Source of the DNA: Ruminococcus sp.
GTDB taxonomy: Bacteria; Bacillota; Clostridia; Oscillospirales; Ruminococcaceae
Assembly: GCA_017478965.1 (NCBI GenBank)
Contig: JAFVCV010000042.1
Span: 1-64,000, forward strand
Reading direction: 5' to 3'
Length of the DNA: 64,000 nucleotides
Shown piece after piece: positions 41,994-51,523 of the stretch. The number at the start of each line of letters is the position of its first letter. Positions within the stretch are counted from its first letter, which is position 1. A model generated the notes under the pieces. That model had not been told where the DNA came from. It did no database searches and saw only the letters and a list, made by a program, of their open reading frames with translations. The position numbers and the translations under genes are program-made.

Positions 41994-43340
41994 TCAATCC
42001 TCTTCACCCCCTAATTCAGTGACGCTGCCCAGCAGGTCATAGTCCAGCGTATCATAAAGCTCCACGGTGACGTATTCTCCCACCCGCAGCTTTCTCTCAG
42101 AGGTAAAGAATATCTTTCCGTCTATTTCAGGGGCGTCGGCAGTACCTCTGCCGAAATAGCATTCGGCATATCTGTCAAAGCCCTCGCAGACCACCTCTAC
42201 GGTCCTGCCAAGCATAGACTGATTGTACCTTTCGGCCACCAGAGCCTGCTCGTTCATTATTATCTCGGCCCGCTTCTCACGGACCTCCTCATCTATCTGC
42301 TCCATCTTAAATGCCTTTGTGCCTTCCTCGGGAGAATAAGCGAAACAGCCCAGTCTCTCAAAACCCACGTCCTTGACGAACTGACAAAGTTCCTCGAACT
42401 GCTCCTGCGTTTCCCCGGGAAAACCGGCTATCAGTGTGATCCTCAGCACGATCCCCGGCACTCTGGTCCTGAGCTTTTCGATAAGCTCCAGAAGGTATTC
42501 CTTCCCGGCAGGCCTGTTCATTGCCTTTAACACCTCGCTGTTGCAGTGCTGGATAGGCATATCCACATATTTCACCAGCTTTTCCTCTGCCGCAAGGGTA
42601 TCTATGAACTCATCGCTTATCCTCTCAGGATAACTGTAAAGGGTCCTTATCCATTTGAACCCCTCTATCTCACAGAGCTTCCCCAGAAGCTCCGGCAGCA
42701 TCGACTTTCCGTAGATATCCTCCCCATAGCGGGTAGTATCCTGTGCTATGACCACCAGCTCGGTGACGCCGTTCTCAGCCAGCCACTTCGTTTCATCAAG
42801 GATATCCTCCATCTTTCTGCTGCGGAATTTCCCCCTTATTGCCGGTATAGCGCAGTAGGTGCAGTTGTTGGAACAGCCCTCGGCTATTTTAATATATGCG
42901 TAAAAGGGCTCGGTGGATATTATCCTGCCGCCCTCCATCGGCAGCTCGGTCTTTGACCCGTAGGCGCAGACCGTTTCACTGCCTGCGAAGATCTCCCTGA
43001 TTATCTCCGGCAGCCTGCTGTTGGACCCGATGCCCACCACGGCGTCCAGCTCAGGTATCTCTTTCTTCATCTCGTCACGGTATCTTTCAGCGAGACAGCC
43101 TGTGGCTACGACAGCCTTAATCCTGCCCTCGTTTTTCAGCGTGCAGAACTCCAGTATAGTATCTATAGCCTCCTGCTTGGCACTTTCGATGAACCCGCAG
43201 GTATTTATCACCACCACGTCAGCCAAGGCTGCGTCGGAAACGATCTGATATCCTTCTTTTTTAAGGTCATATAGCATATGCTCTGCATCGACCTGGTTTT
43301 TGGGACACCCAAGTGACACCATACCTACTCTGGTAGCCAT
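41994..43340 (-). CDS. rimO: Ribosomal protein S12 methylthiotransferase
   Basis: A 448-residue radical-SAM MTTase: N-terminal UPF0004 domain with VSLGCPKNQVDAE (typical of RimO) and two further cluster Cys (NTCGF, TGCLAERY), the radical-SAM motif EGCSNNCTYCAIP, and a C-terminal TRAM domain (about 375-440). It modifies Asp of S12 using two 4Fe-4S clusters. It heads the rimO-pgsA operon. Confidence 0.96.
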   Translation of the reverse strand: MATRVGMVSLGCPKNQVDAEHMLYDLKKEGYQIVSDAALADVVVINTCGFIESAKQEAIDTILEFCTLKNEGRIKAVVATGCLAERYRDEMKKEIPELDAVVGIGSNSRLPEIIREIFAGSETVCAYGSKTELPMEGGRIISTEPFYAYIKIAEGCSNNCTYCAIPAIRGKFRSRKMEDILDETKWLAENGVTELVVIAQDTTRYGEDIYGKSMLPELLGKLCEIEGFKWIRTLYSYPERISDEFIDTLAAEEKLVKYVDMPIQHCNSEVLKAMNRPAGKEYLLELIEKLRTRVPGIVLRITLIAGFPGETQEQFEELCQFVKDVGFERLGCFAYSPEEGTKAFKMEQIDEEVREKRAEIIMNEQALVAERYNQSMLGRTVEVVCEGFDRYAECYFGRGTADAPEIDGKIFFTSERKLRVGEYVTVELYDTLDYDLLGSVTELGGEED

Positions 43341-43376
43341 ACCTCTTTACTCCAATCATTACATTAGTATTATAGT

Positions 43377-43405
43377 ATTATACCACGTTTTGCCTTATTT
43401 GTAAA
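43377..43405 (-). promoter_or_regulatory. Promoter of rimO
   Basis: Minus-strand TTTACA (43400-43405), 17 bases, TATAAT (43377-43382), extended by TGG. Confidence 0.75.
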
Positions 43406-43445
43406 GTCAAGTAATACTTTATTTACATTTTGCTTATATACTGCA

Positions 43446-43847
43446 TCATTCTGCCCAGCCGATGAATTCAAGACCGCTGTCCTCGCCCAGTTCCACAGAC
43501 AGAAGGCCTTTGAGACTGCCGTCATCGCTGCCAAGAAGAAGGCTTATAACTATACCGATATCCTCGTCCAGCTCCACAGAGCAGCTGTCTATGAACAGGG
43601 ACTTCTCCAGCCCCTCGGCTCCGCCTTCCGCAGACTTCTTACCGCCGGCCCACCCGTCACGGAGGATTATCTCTGCGATCTTCTTTTTATTGCGGTTGAT
43701 CTTATCCAGCATCTGTGCGATATCAGTAAGAGCATCTATTATCTCCTGCTGCTCCTCAACGTAAAAACGGACGGTCACGTCCTTGTCCCACAGGACGTAG
43801 TTAAGCTCATATGCCTCCTGCTGCGGGTCATATTTTATCCCTGCCAT
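43446..43847 (-). CDS. Conserved-looking hypothetical protein after recX
   Basis: A 133-residue acidic, soluble protein without membrane segments. It opens with a strand-rich segment (YELNYVLWDKDVTVRFYVEE), followed by helices around residues 30-65 and two hydrophobic acidic strands at the end. I do not recognise the family. GGGAGG precedes the ATG, and it begins 14 bases after recX, so it is probably the third gene of the recA operon. Confidence 0.7.
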   Translation of the reverse strand: MAGIKYDPQQEAYELNYVLWDKDVTVRFYVEEQQEIIDALTDIAQMLDKINRNKKKIAEIILRDGWAGGKKSAEGGAEGLEKSLFIDSCSVELDEDIGIVISLLLGSDDGSLKGLLSVELGEDSGLEFIGWAE

Positions 43848-43861
43848 ACGATCATCCTCCC

Positions 43862-44500
43862 TTATTCTTCACTGTACTCTTCAAGCACGTCGTTTATGAC
43901 CTCCTTTATCAGGTCATAGGTGTAGCCGTACCTGACAAGGGCATTTTTTACCTTATTGATACCCTTTTCGTCATCAAGATATCTCAGATACCTGTTCTCG
44001 ACCAGCTCCTTGAGCCGGTCATACCAGCTCTCTTCCACGTCCCCGTCATAAACGTCCAGGGCCTCATTTATTACCTCGGCTGTCAGGCCCTTGGAGCGCA
44101 TCTCCCTGAAGGCACGGTACCGTCCGAAATGCTTGACCTCCACGTAATGCCTGGCCATACCCTCTGCATACCTGCGGTCGTTGACGGCGCCCATCTCCAC
44201 CAACTTATCCAATACCCTCAGGCATATCTCTTCACTGTAATTTTTCTCCAGCTTTTCATAAAGGCCTATATAGGAATAGTCCTTATAGTCCAACAAATAG
44301 AGGGCCCGTTCTTTTGCCTTTCGGAAAAGGTCCTCATTTTTCACCTCTTCCCAGGCAGACAAAGGCAGACTTGCGCCTGCCTTGATGTTGAACATATTAA
44401 GGATCCCGATATTGACGAACTCAGGCTCGCCCTCCTCGAACTCCACCATATATGTCATGCCCTTATACTTTGAGATATTGGTTATTTTTACCGTTCCCAT
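43862..44500 (-). CDS. recX: Regulatory protein RecX
   Basis: A 212-residue RecX protein built of three-helix repeats: RKAKERALYLLDYKDYSYIGLYEKL and KLVEMGAVNDRRYAEG are family hallmarks. It modulates RecA filaments by binding in the groove. It starts one base after the recA stop, the usual recA-recX order. The N-terminal 60 residues form a small beta domain, as in many Bacillota RecX. Confidence 0.93.
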   Translation of the reverse strand: MGTVKITNISKYKGMTYMVEFEEGEPEFVNIGILNMFNIKAGASLPLSAWEEVKNEDLFRKAKERALYLLDYKDYSYIGLYEKLEKNYSEEICLRVLDKLVEMGAVNDRRYAEGMARHYVEVKHFGRYRAFREMRSKGLTAEVINEALDVYDGDVEESWYDRLKELVENRYLRYLDDEKGINKVKNALVRYGYTYDLIKEVINDVLEEYSEE

Positions 44501-44501
44501 A

Positions 44502-45752
44502 TCAATCGTCGCCTAAGTCGGAGACATCTACAGGCGAAAATTCCTCGAAATCTTCCTCGGGCTCCGGGGATACCTCCTTCACAGCCTTCTTTATCTTCTT
44601 GCCGCCGTTATCGTCACTGCCGTCGCTCTCGTCCTGCCCGGCACTTATACCGGCGCTCTGGTTGGCCTTTTCTTCGAGTTTGTTCTTCTTGGCCTTTGAC
44701 TTAGTCTCGGCCAGAAGCCTTGCGCTCTCTTCCTTTATCTTGCCCTCGATCTCTTCCATTATCTCAGGATTATCCTGCAAAAACTGCTTGGAATTCTCAC
44801 GGCCCTGGCCAAGCTTCACATCGTTATAGCTGAACCATGCACCGCCCTTCTTGACTATATCTAGCTCCACCGCAGCGTCCAGCACCTCGCCGGTACGTGA
44901 GATGCCCTTGCCGTAGATGATATCGAACTCGCACTCCTTGAACGGCGGCGCCACCTTGTTTTTTACCACCTTGCAGCGGGTCCTGGAGCCTACAAAGTCA
45001 GAGCCTTCCTTGATGACCTCGCCCTTGCGGACGTCTATCCTGACAGAGGCATAGAATTTCAGTGCCCTTCCTCCGGGGGTAGTCTCGGGGTTGCCGTACA
45101 TAACGCCTATCTTCTCACGTATCTGGTTTATGAAGATGGCGGTGGTATTTGATTTTGAGATAACGCTGGTGAGCTTTCTCATGGCCTGGGACATTAGCCT
45201 TGCCAGTTGGCCCACATGAGTGTCGCCCATCTCGCCGTCTATCTCGGCTTTTGTTACCATGGCGGCAACGGAGTCAATGACTATGCAGTCAACTGCGCCG
45301 GACCTGGCCAGGGCTTCGGCTATCTCCAGAGCCTGCTCGCCGCTGTCCGGCTGGGAGACTACCATGCTGTCTATATCCACCCCAAGATTGGCAGCGTATA
45401 CCGGGTCCAGGGCGTGCTCAACGTCGATGAAGGCCACCTCGCCGCCCATTTTCTGGGTCTGGGCTATGATATGAAGTGCCACGGTAGTCTTGCCCGAGGA
45501 CTCCGGTCCGAAGATCTCAACTATCCTTCCTCTTGGAACGCCGCCTATACCGAGGGCCATATCAAGAGTCATAGAGCCGGTAGGGATAGCCTCAACGTCC
45601 ATCTCCCTGTTCTCGCCAAGCCTCATTATAGAGCCCTTGCCGAACTGCTTTTCGATGTAGGCTATGGCCGTATCCAGGGCCTTCTTCTTCTCCTCTGCAT
45701 CGGTTATCTTGTGTACGGCAGCTTTTTCTTTCTTCTTCTTATCGATCGCCAT
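44502..45752 (-). CDS. recA: Recombinase RecA
   Basis: A 416-residue RecA. Walker [10 protein letters not shown], catalytic Glu region, Walker [13 protein letters not shown]1 and L2 DNA loops, and the C-terminal domain are all present. The protein is about 65 residues longer than typical because of a Lys-rich then very acidic tail ([21 protein letters not shown]). Start ATG 45752 has AGGA at ten bases; a TTG three codons upstream is too close to it. Upstream is a terminator-like hairpin in the leader. No LexA box is recognised. Confidence 0.97.
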   Translation of the reverse strand: MAIDKKKKEKAAVHKITDAEEKKKALDTAIAYIEKQFGKGSIMRLGENREMDVEAIPTGSMTLDMALGIGGVPRGRIVEIFGPESSGKTTVALHIIAQTQKMGGEVAFIDVEHALDPVYAANLGVDIDSMVVSQPDSGEQALEIAEALARSGAVDCIVIDSVAAMVTKAEIDGEMGDTHVGQLARLMSQAMRKLTSVISKSNTTAIFINQIREKIGVMYGNPETTPGGRALKFYASVRIDVRKGEVIKEGSDFVGSRTRCKVVKNKVAPPFKECEFDIIYGKGISRTGEVLDAAVELDIVKKGGAWFSYNDVKLGQGRENSKQFLQDNPEIMEEIEGKIKEESARLLAETKSKAKKNKLEEKANQSAGISAGQDESDGSDDNGGKKIKKAVKEVSPEPEEDFEEFSPVDVSDLGDD

Positions 45753-45774
45753 TTCGCTCAATTCCTTTCATCAC

Positions 45775-45807
45775 AAAAAAAGTCGGCACAGCATATCCTC
45801 TCTGCCG
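45775..45807 (-). terminator. Terminator-like hairpin in the recA leader
   Basis: On the minus strand CGGCA pairs with TGCCG, with AG/CT inside after one mismatch (45784-45807), followed by ACTTTTTTT (45775-45782). It lies between the probable recA -10 and the recA start, so it is either an attenuator or the end of read-through from prmC. Confidence 0.5.
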
Positions 45808-45814
45808 CATATAT

Positions 45815-45820
45815 ATAATA
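45815..45820 (-). promoter_or_regulatory. Probable -10 of recA
   Basis: TATTAT preceded by TG-T (extended -10, TGTTATTAT). No good -35 is present at 17 bases, so confidence is limited. Predicted start near 45808, leader about 55 bases. Confidence 0.45.
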
Positions 45821-45914
45821 ACACATTAACTGTCCATTTGTCTGTACTGGACCGCATTTTCTGCGGGCCGGGGAAATGAGTACCAAAAAATGTACACTAG
45901 CCCTGAAAAGCGCA

Positions 45915-46769
45915 TCACTCAGGCTTGACCCCGATCACATTGCGGTAAATGCCGTTATGGTCCTTCAGGCAGCGGACGTTCTGAAGGCCGTGCTGTATCA
46001 TGACGGCCATGACATCGTCCTCCTGCCCTTTGCCTATTTCGTAAAGCATCATTCCGCCCGGCAGAAGTCTTTCCTTCCAGAGCCTGGTTATCCCTCTGTA
46101 GAAGTCCAGGCCGTCCTCGCCGCCAAAAAGAGCCTCCTCAGGTTCAAAGCCCACCTCGGTCTGCAAATGCTCCATATCCATGGAAGTCAGATAAGGCGGA
46201 TTGCAAAGGATAAGGTCCGCATCGAACAGTCTGCCCACAGTTCCCGGGTCCAGCACATCGCCCTCGACCGGATCGACCGATGAGCCGTGAAGACTGATGT
46301 TCTCTCTGAGAAAACTAAGTGCCTTCGGGGACTTTTCCACTGCGGCTATCTTCTGACAGCTCAGCCTTTTCTCCATAGCCAGGGCTATGCAGCCGCTGCC
46401 GGCACACAGGTCGATGACCCGCAGGTCCCGGCGGCCTTTCAGCCTGCTCTCACATATCTCCACCATCATCTCAGTATCCTGCCGTGGTATCAGCACGCCT
46501 TCGCCAACCTTTATCCTGATACCATAGAACTCCCATTCTCCCAGGATATACTGCAGCGGCCGGCCCCGGAGCCTTTCTTCCAGAAGCTCGTTAAAGCGCT
46601 TTTCTTCCCCGACGGCAGGCTCTTCTTTCAGATGCTCTAAAAACTCCGGGCCCCGGCAGTCGGCGCCCATTGCAAGTCCCATCAGCTCCCTTGCCTCATA
46701 TCCCCCGTCGTCAACGCCTTTTTCGCTGAGTCTTCGGGCGGCCAGAGAAAGCATATCTTTTCTGAGCAT
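45915..46769 (-). CDS. prmC: Peptide chain release factor N5-glutamine methyltransferase
   Basis: A 284-residue SAM methyltransferase that methylates the GGQ glutamine of RF1/RF2. N-terminal helical substrate domain, then VIDLCAGSGCIALAM (SAM motif I) and the catalytic NPPY (CNPPYLTS). RPLQYILGEWEFYG is a PrmC signature. The ATG overlaps the stop of the DUF1385 gene by one base. It ends the two-component operon. Confidence 0.95.
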   Translation of the reverse strand: MLRKDMLSLAARRLSEKGVDDGGYEARELMGLAMGADCRGPEFLEHLKEEPAVGEEKRFNELLEERLRGRPLQYILGEWEFYGIRIKVGEGVLIPRQDTEMMVEICESRLKGRRDLRVIDLCAGSGCIALAMEKRLSCQKIAAVEKSPKALSFLRENISLHGSSVDPVEGDVLDPGTVGRLFDADLILCNPPYLTSMDMEHLQTEVGFEPEEALFGGEDGLDFYRGITRLWKERLLPGGMMLYEIGKGQEDDVMAVMIQHGLQNVRCLKDHNGIYRNVIGVKPE

Positions 46770-47746
46770 CACCAGCGGTCTTCCTCCTTATTCTCAGGGA
46801 TAACGGCTTTCAGAGCGGCTATAGCGCACTCTATCTGGTCCTCCTCCGGCTCCCTTGTGGTTATCCTCTGTATCCACAGGCCCGGAGCGGAAAATATCCT
46901 TGTAAAGGGATTGTCGTACCTGCCGGCCAGTCTTATGAGCTCATAGGCTATACCGGTCACTACCGGCAGCAGTGCCAGCTTTATCAGCACCCTTACAAAA
47001 ACGTTTGACCAGGATACTCTGAACACAGTGTTCACAAAGATACTGATGAACAGCACCAGGAAAATAAAGCTGGTCCCGCACCTTGGGTGGAACCTGATGA
47101 ACTTTTTCACGTTCTCCGGCGTCAGCTCAGTCTCTCCCTCATAGCAGGCGATGGTCTTATGCTCGGCTCCGTGGTATTCATAGAGCCTTTTCATATCGGG
47201 CATAAGGGCCGTCAGTGCGGTATAGCCGCAGAATATCGCTATCTTTATAAGTCCCTCGATAACGTTCTTTAAAACTGCATTCAGTTCGGTGCCGGCAATT
47301 TTCTCGATGAGCTTTATGAGCGCCGACGGCACGAACATAAACAGAAACAGCGCCAGTCCCACGCCCACTATCATAGACACCGCCGAAACTACCGGCATGA
47401 GCTTGTCGCCCAGCTTATCTTCCAGCCATTTTTCAAACTTCGACGGCTCCTCCTCGTCCTCATCGGTCATCTGCTTATCCACCGAGCGGGAGATGCACTT
47501 ATATCCGTCTATCATCGAGGTCAGGAAACTGAATATACCTCTGACGAACGGCGTCTTCCTGTACCATGGCGGGTTTGCGCCGTTTTTTATCTCCCATATC
47601 TCCAGGTCGATAGTGCCGTCGGGAAGGCGGTTAGCCATGGAGGCCTTATCTATCCCCCTCATCATAACTCCCTCGATGACGGCCTGGCCGCCTATCTTCG
47701 ACTTGAATTTCTCGTTGGTCGGATTTTTCTGACCCTTACTGCTCAT
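46769..47746 (-). CDS. DUF1385 membrane protein (YqhQ type)
   Basis: A 325-residue protein with GGQAVIEGVMMRG at the N-terminus and four to five membrane segments, plus YHGAEHKTIACYE and HPRCGTSFIF, which are invariant features of DUF1385. Function is unknown; the His/Glu/Cys residues could bind metal. ATG 47746 has AAAGGAT eight bases upstream; an earlier in-frame TTG is less likely. DUF1385 often precedes prmC and prfA in Bacillota, as it precedes prmC here. Confidence 0.9.
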   Translation of the reverse strand: MSSKGQKNPTNEKFKSKIGGQAVIEGVMMRGIDKASMANRLPDGTIDLEIWEIKNGANPPWYRKTPFVRGIFSFLTSMIDGYKCISRSVDKQMTDEDEEEPSKFEKWLEDKLGDKLMPVVSAVSMIVGVGLALFLFMFVPSALIKLIEKIAGTELNAVLKNVIEGLIKIAIFCGYTALTALMPDMKRLYEYHGAEHKTIACYEGETELTPENVKKFIRFHPRCGTSFIFLVLFISIFVNTVFRVSWSNVFVRVLIKLALLPVVTGIAYELIRLAGRYDNPFTRIFSAPGLWIQRITTREPEEDQIECAIAALKAVIPENKEEDRW

Positions 47747-47796
47747 TCTACTTATCCTTTCATTCCCTCTGCCCTCAGGCAGGGGCTGATCTGACT

Positions 47797-49326
47797 TCAA
47801 TGCTCCTCAGGCTTTACCACGCTGTCCTGCCCACGGTCATCGCTGGAGATAAGCTCAACGTCCACGGTGCTGCTTTCTTCCTTCTTCTCGCTCTTGTCCT
47901 TGGGCTTTATAAAGGGCAGCGTTATCATGACGGTTGTGCCTACTCCCTGCTCACTGTCTATAGTCAGGGTGCCGCCGTGGCGCTGGATTATCTCGTCCGC
48001 CACAGCAAGTCCTATACCCGACCCTCTTCTGGTATGGTTGGCCTTAAAGAACTTCTGTTTTATCCTTGGCAGGTCCTCTTTAGAGATGCCTATGCCCGTA
48101 TCGGAAACGGAGATACAGATCTCCCCGCCCTCCTCATAGGCCTCAACGCTTACGGTGTCGCCCTTGTCGGAGTATTTTATGGCATTATCGACGATATTGA
48201 TGAACACCTGTCTCAGCCTGTTCTTGTCACCATAGACAAAGGGCAGCATATCCTGCTCGAAATAGTTCAGGGTTATCCCCAATGACCTTGCCCTTTCCTG
48301 ATAGATGAGCACAGTCTCACCCAGCTCTGCCAGGATATCTATAGTGTCCATGATAAGTATCAGTCTGTTATCCTGTATCCTTGAGAAATCCAGCAGCTCT
48401 TCCACCATCTGTGAGAGTCTCTCAGTCTCGCTGTTTATGACCCTCATGCCTTTTTTGAAGGTATCCACGTCTCCGTACATACTTTCTACCGTCTCGGTCC
48501 AGCCCTTGATAGCGGTCAGAGGGGTCCTCAGCTCGTGAGACACAGATGATATGAACTCATTCTTCATCTGTTCGGTATTTGAAAGCTCCTCAGCCATGTT
48601 GTTTATGGAGTCGCAGAGCTGTCCAAGCTCATCATCGGACTTTTTCTCGATACGCTTTGAGAAGTCCCCCTTAGCATACTTGTGGCTTATCTCTGCAATA
48701 TCTCTGACAGGTATAACTATCTGCTTGATAAAATACATACTGGAGAACACCATGAGCGCAATGACCAGCAGAACCAGCACGGTAACGAAAATGATTATCC
48801 GCCCTATCTGGGTATCAACGTTCTTGATCGACGACAGCATCCTAAGGGCCTCGTACTCGCAGCCCTTAGGAGATATGACCGCCGTCACAGCCACCACCTT
48901 TTCGCCGGTGGCAGTAACGTATATCTGGGACGCAATGCCCGTAGAGGAGCCTTTGGCGTCAGTATAGTCCTCCATATTGTCCCCGGAGGGCAGAGAGAAC
49001 CCCGACGAAGTAACGTCCACCCTGCCGTCGGCAGTTATGGCCATCAGCTCTATCTTATCCTTATCACCGTAGCTCTCCACCATATTCCTTATCTCAGAAT
49101 TATAATTGGTGGTGTCCGAGGAATTCATTACCGCAGCAGTGAGCACGTTCATCTTGGTAGTGACGTACTGCTTGGCGGCAGTGTAATAATAATTCCTGAC
49201 AATGACTATGACCGCTATCTCGATAAGGACCAGTATGCCCACCACTATACCAAGGCTGTTTTTCAGCCAGTGCTGGGTAATGCTGTCCTTGCGGTGGCTG
49301 CGGTGTTTTCCGCTGTTTACTGCCAA
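47797..49326 (-). CDS. Sensor histidine kinase
   Basis: A 509-residue membrane kinase: TM1 (about 25-46), an extracytoplasmic sensory region (about 47-175), TM2 (about 177-202), HAMP (about 203-255), HisKA with SSVSHELRTPLTAIKGW, and HATPase_c (N-box FINIVDNAIKYS, G1 VSDTGIGI, G2 GSGIGLAVADEI). The architecture is PhoR/WalK-like. It begins four bases after its response regulator at a TTG. The acidic tail after residue 480 is unusual. Signal unknown. Confidence 0.92.
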   Translation of the reverse strand: MAVNSGKHRSHRKDSITQHWLKNSLGIVVGILVLIEIAVIVIVRNYYYTAAKQYVTTKMNVLTAAVMNSSDTTNYNSEIRNMVESYGDKDKIELMAITADGRVDVTSSGFSLPSGDNMEDYTDAKGSSTGIASQIYVTATGEKVVAVTAVISPKGCEYEALRMLSSIKNVDTQIGRIIIFVTVLVLLVIALMVFSSMYFIKQIVIPVRDIAEISHKYAKGDFSKRIEKKSDDELGQLCDSINNMAEELSNTEQMKNEFISSVSHELRTPLTAIKGWTETVESMYGDVDTFKKGMRVINSETERLSQMVEELLDFSRIQDNRLILIMDTIDILAELGETVLIYQERARSLGITLNYFEQDMLPFVYGDKNRLRQVFINIVDNAIKYSDKGDTVSVEAYEEGGEICISVSDTGIGISKEDLPRIKQKFFKANHTRRGSGIGLAVADEIIQRHGGTLTIDSEQGVGTTVMITLPFIKPKDKSEKKEESSTVDVELISSDDRGQDSVVKPEEH

Positions 49327-49329
49327 CTT

Positions 49330-50034
49330 TTAGCCGTTCCCCCCGGACCACTTATAGCCAAAGCCCCATATGGTCAGTATATATTTAGGGCTTGATGGTT
49401 CGTCCGCTATCTTCATTCTAATCCTTCGGATATTCACATCTACTATCTTATCGTCGCCGTAATAGCTCTCGCCCCATATGTGGTTGAGTATGCTGGAGCG
49501 GTCTAAGGCAGTGTTCTGGTTCTTGAAGAAATACTCCATTATCTGGTATTCCACCTGGGTAAGATCTATCTGGCGGTTATTCTTGAACACTGTCCTGCTC
49601 TTCAGATTGAGCACGAAAGGCCCTGAGGTTATGGTGGAGGCCTCCTCAGGCTTGGCGGCAGACCTGTTCACACGCCTGCACACTGCATCGACTCTTGCGA
49701 TAAGCTCGGATATAGAGAAGGGCTTGGTTATGTAATCGTCCGCCCCGCTCATAAGGCAGCTTATCTTATCCATCTCCTGGCTCTTTGCAGACAGCATTAT
49801 AATGCCCATGGAAGAATTCTTCTCCCTTATCTTTTTGCAGACCTGCATACCGTCGATCCCAGGCATCATTATATCCAGCAGCGCCACGTCGAAAGCGCCC
49901 TCGTTCTCCTCATAGGCTTTGAGAGCGTCCTCACCGCAGCCCACGTCAACTACCTCATAGCCGCTCCTCACCAGATTTATAACAACAAATTCACGGATCG
50001 AATCCTCGTCTTCACAAACAAGTACTTTTTTCAT
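49330..50034 (-). CDS. OmpR-family response regulator
   Basis: A 234-residue regulator: receiver with acidic pocket (CEDED), phosphoacceptor Asp in VALLDIMMPG and conserved Lys in YITKPFS, then an OmpR/PhoB winged helix (SYYGDKIVDVNIRRIRMKI) near the C-terminus. It pairs with the histidine kinase immediately downstream and follows a lipoprotein gene at 24 bases. Confidence 0.94.
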   Translation of the reverse strand: MKKVLVCEDEDSIREFVVINLVRSGYEVVDVGCGEDALKAYEENEGAFDVALLDIMMPGIDGMQVCKKIREKNSSMGIIMLSAKSQEMDKISCLMSGADDYITKPFSISELIARVDAVCRRVNRSAAKPEEASTITSGPFVLNLKSRTVFKNNRQIDLTQVEYQIMEYFFKNQNTALDRSSILNHIWGESYYGDDKIVDVNIRRIRMKIADEPSSPKYILTIWGFGYKWSGGNG

Positions 50035-50058
50035 TTCCTACCGCACTCCCTTCTGCTG

Positions 50059-51396
50059 TCAGTCAACGATATAAAAATTGTTCCTGACCTCGTCCATAGT
50101 CAGTATCAGCTGCTCACGCTTATCCTCGGGCAGCTTCACATAATAATCCAGCTGGCCCTTGTTATCTATTAGCCTGTAGCCGTCGTCCACCAGCTGCTGG
50201 GCGTCGTTCTTGGCTGAGACGGCTATGCGCATTATCTCAAAATTCGACATATTGATATCTCCGTCATACCTATATATGACCAGCTCACCGGTGCCCGTGT
50301 CCCTCTTTACTGTGACCTGCTCGTTCCACCTTCTGGGAAAAGCGAAAAAATATCCGTTTGACAGAGAATAGTAGCCCTTATACTTTTCCTTCAGATTGAA
50401 GAAATCCTCATACACGTTCCAGGTAGTCATATAGACCATCTCGTCTATTATGGCATTCTCATACCCGGTCATGGGTCTGGTGGAGGGTATCTCCACTATG
50501 CCGTCGCCGTCCACGTCAGCGCTGTAGTAATTCAGCGGCCTGGTACACAGCGGCAAAAGCTTCTGGGGACTGAGCTGCATGGGGTTCTGCAGGCTTGAAT
50601 ACCTGTAATAGACTATCTCCGTCTGAAGCATACCCTCCGGGTTCACACCGTCTATAAAAATGGCCTCATGCTCCGTATCCAGCAGCCCGGTCACAGTAGA
50701 GGCATAGCTGCTCACATTAGACAGCATATCTATGCTGTCCGACTTGACTATCTCCCCGTTCTCCAGATCAAGCAGGGAGGCCTTGGCGGTGATGGCGCCG
50801 CTCTCAGCATTGGCCTGCCGCTCTATGGTGACCAGCTCCTTATAACTGTCGGCGTTTATATCTATAGTTTCCAGAACGGAATAGGTATCATGCCCCACCC
50901 GCTTGAAATCGTCGTCCACATAATTATATATCTCCAGGGTGCAGTCGCTGTTGGCTATAGACTGATATCCCACCAGGACGTTGGTATTGTTCCTGCCGCC
51001 CATGGGGGTTATTATCACCCTGTCAACATCAGTGCCTGCGCCGGCCAGCTCCTTCACAGAGTACCAGTTACCGTCATCATCCTTATCCAGCAGATTGACC
51101 CTTATGCCCTCATCGCTGGTGCTGCCCGAGTTGTACTCATAGAACACCAGGGCCTCTTCTCCCGGCTCCTTATCTATATCTGCGATAACGAAAGCGGACC
51201 TGTTCTGTCCCTTTTTGGGGTATTTCAATGTTATACTGCCGCCCACGGCCGCTATAAGTGCCTGATGTATCTCCCCCTGCTCCTCAGTGAGCTTGGGGGC
51301 GTTCAGCAGAGAATCGACCGTAAATGTCATACCGGTGCAGCCTGTCAGAAGAAGGCACATTACCGCTGCGGCGCCCTGTTTTATTTTACCGTGCAA
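50059..51396 (-). CDS. Lipoprotein heading a two-component operon
   Basis: A 445-residue lipoprotein with lipobox Cys 20 (LLLTGC). The body is rich in short beta segments and in D-x-D-x-D/N-G type turns such as ADVDGDGIVEIP and DKDDDGNW, recalling FG-GAP/VCBS beta-propeller proteins. Function unknown; its place directly before the regulator and kinase suggests a sensory accessory role, as an inference. The start is TTG 51396 with GGAG ten bases upstream; an ATG 14 codons earlier overlaps the promoter -10 and cannot be used. Confidence 0.75.
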   Translation of the reverse strand: MHGKIKQGAAAVMCLLLTGCTGMTFTVDSLLNAPKLTEEQGEIHQALIAAVGGSITLKYPKKGQNRSAFVIADIDKEPGEEALVFYEYNSGSTSDEGIRVNLLDKDDDGNWYSVKELAGAGTDVDRVIITPMGGRNNTNVLVGYQSIANSDCTLEIYNYVDDDFKRVGHDTYSVLETIDINADSYKELVTIERQANAESGAITAKASLLDLENGEIVKSDSIDMLSNVSSYASTVTGLLDTEHEAIFIDGVNPEGMLQTEIVYYRYSSLQNPMQLSPQKLLPLCTRPLNYYSADVDGDGIVEIPSTRPMTGYENAIIDEMVYMTTWNVYEDFFNLKEKYKGYYSLSNGYFFAFPRRWNEQVTVKRDTGTGELVIYRYDGDINMSNFEIMRIAVSAKNDAQQLVDDGYRLIDNKGQLDYYVKLPEDKREQLILTMDEVRNNFYIVD

Positions 51397-51436
51397 TACC
51401 GACCATCTCCAGACCACAAAATTTCCACACACTATC

Positions 51437-51465
51437 ATTATAACACAGAACGCTTCAAAAGTAAA
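51437..51465 (-). promoter_or_regulatory. Promoter of the lipoprotein/two-component operon
   Basis: Minus-strand TTTACT (51460-51465), 17 bases, TATAAT (51437-51442), with extended -10 TGTTATAAT. Confidence 0.75.
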
Positions 51466-51476
51466 GCCCCATGGCG

Positions 51477-51507
51477 AGAAAAAAGGCAGCCGATAAAGCT
51501 GCCTTTT
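51477..51507 (-). terminator. Terminator of the GH25 gene
   Basis: A ten-bp stem AAAAGGCAGC/GCTGCCTTTT (51481-51490 with 51498-51507), followed on the minus strand by a run of U. Confidence 0.88.
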
Positions 51508-51523
51508 GTTATGCTTTTTTTAC

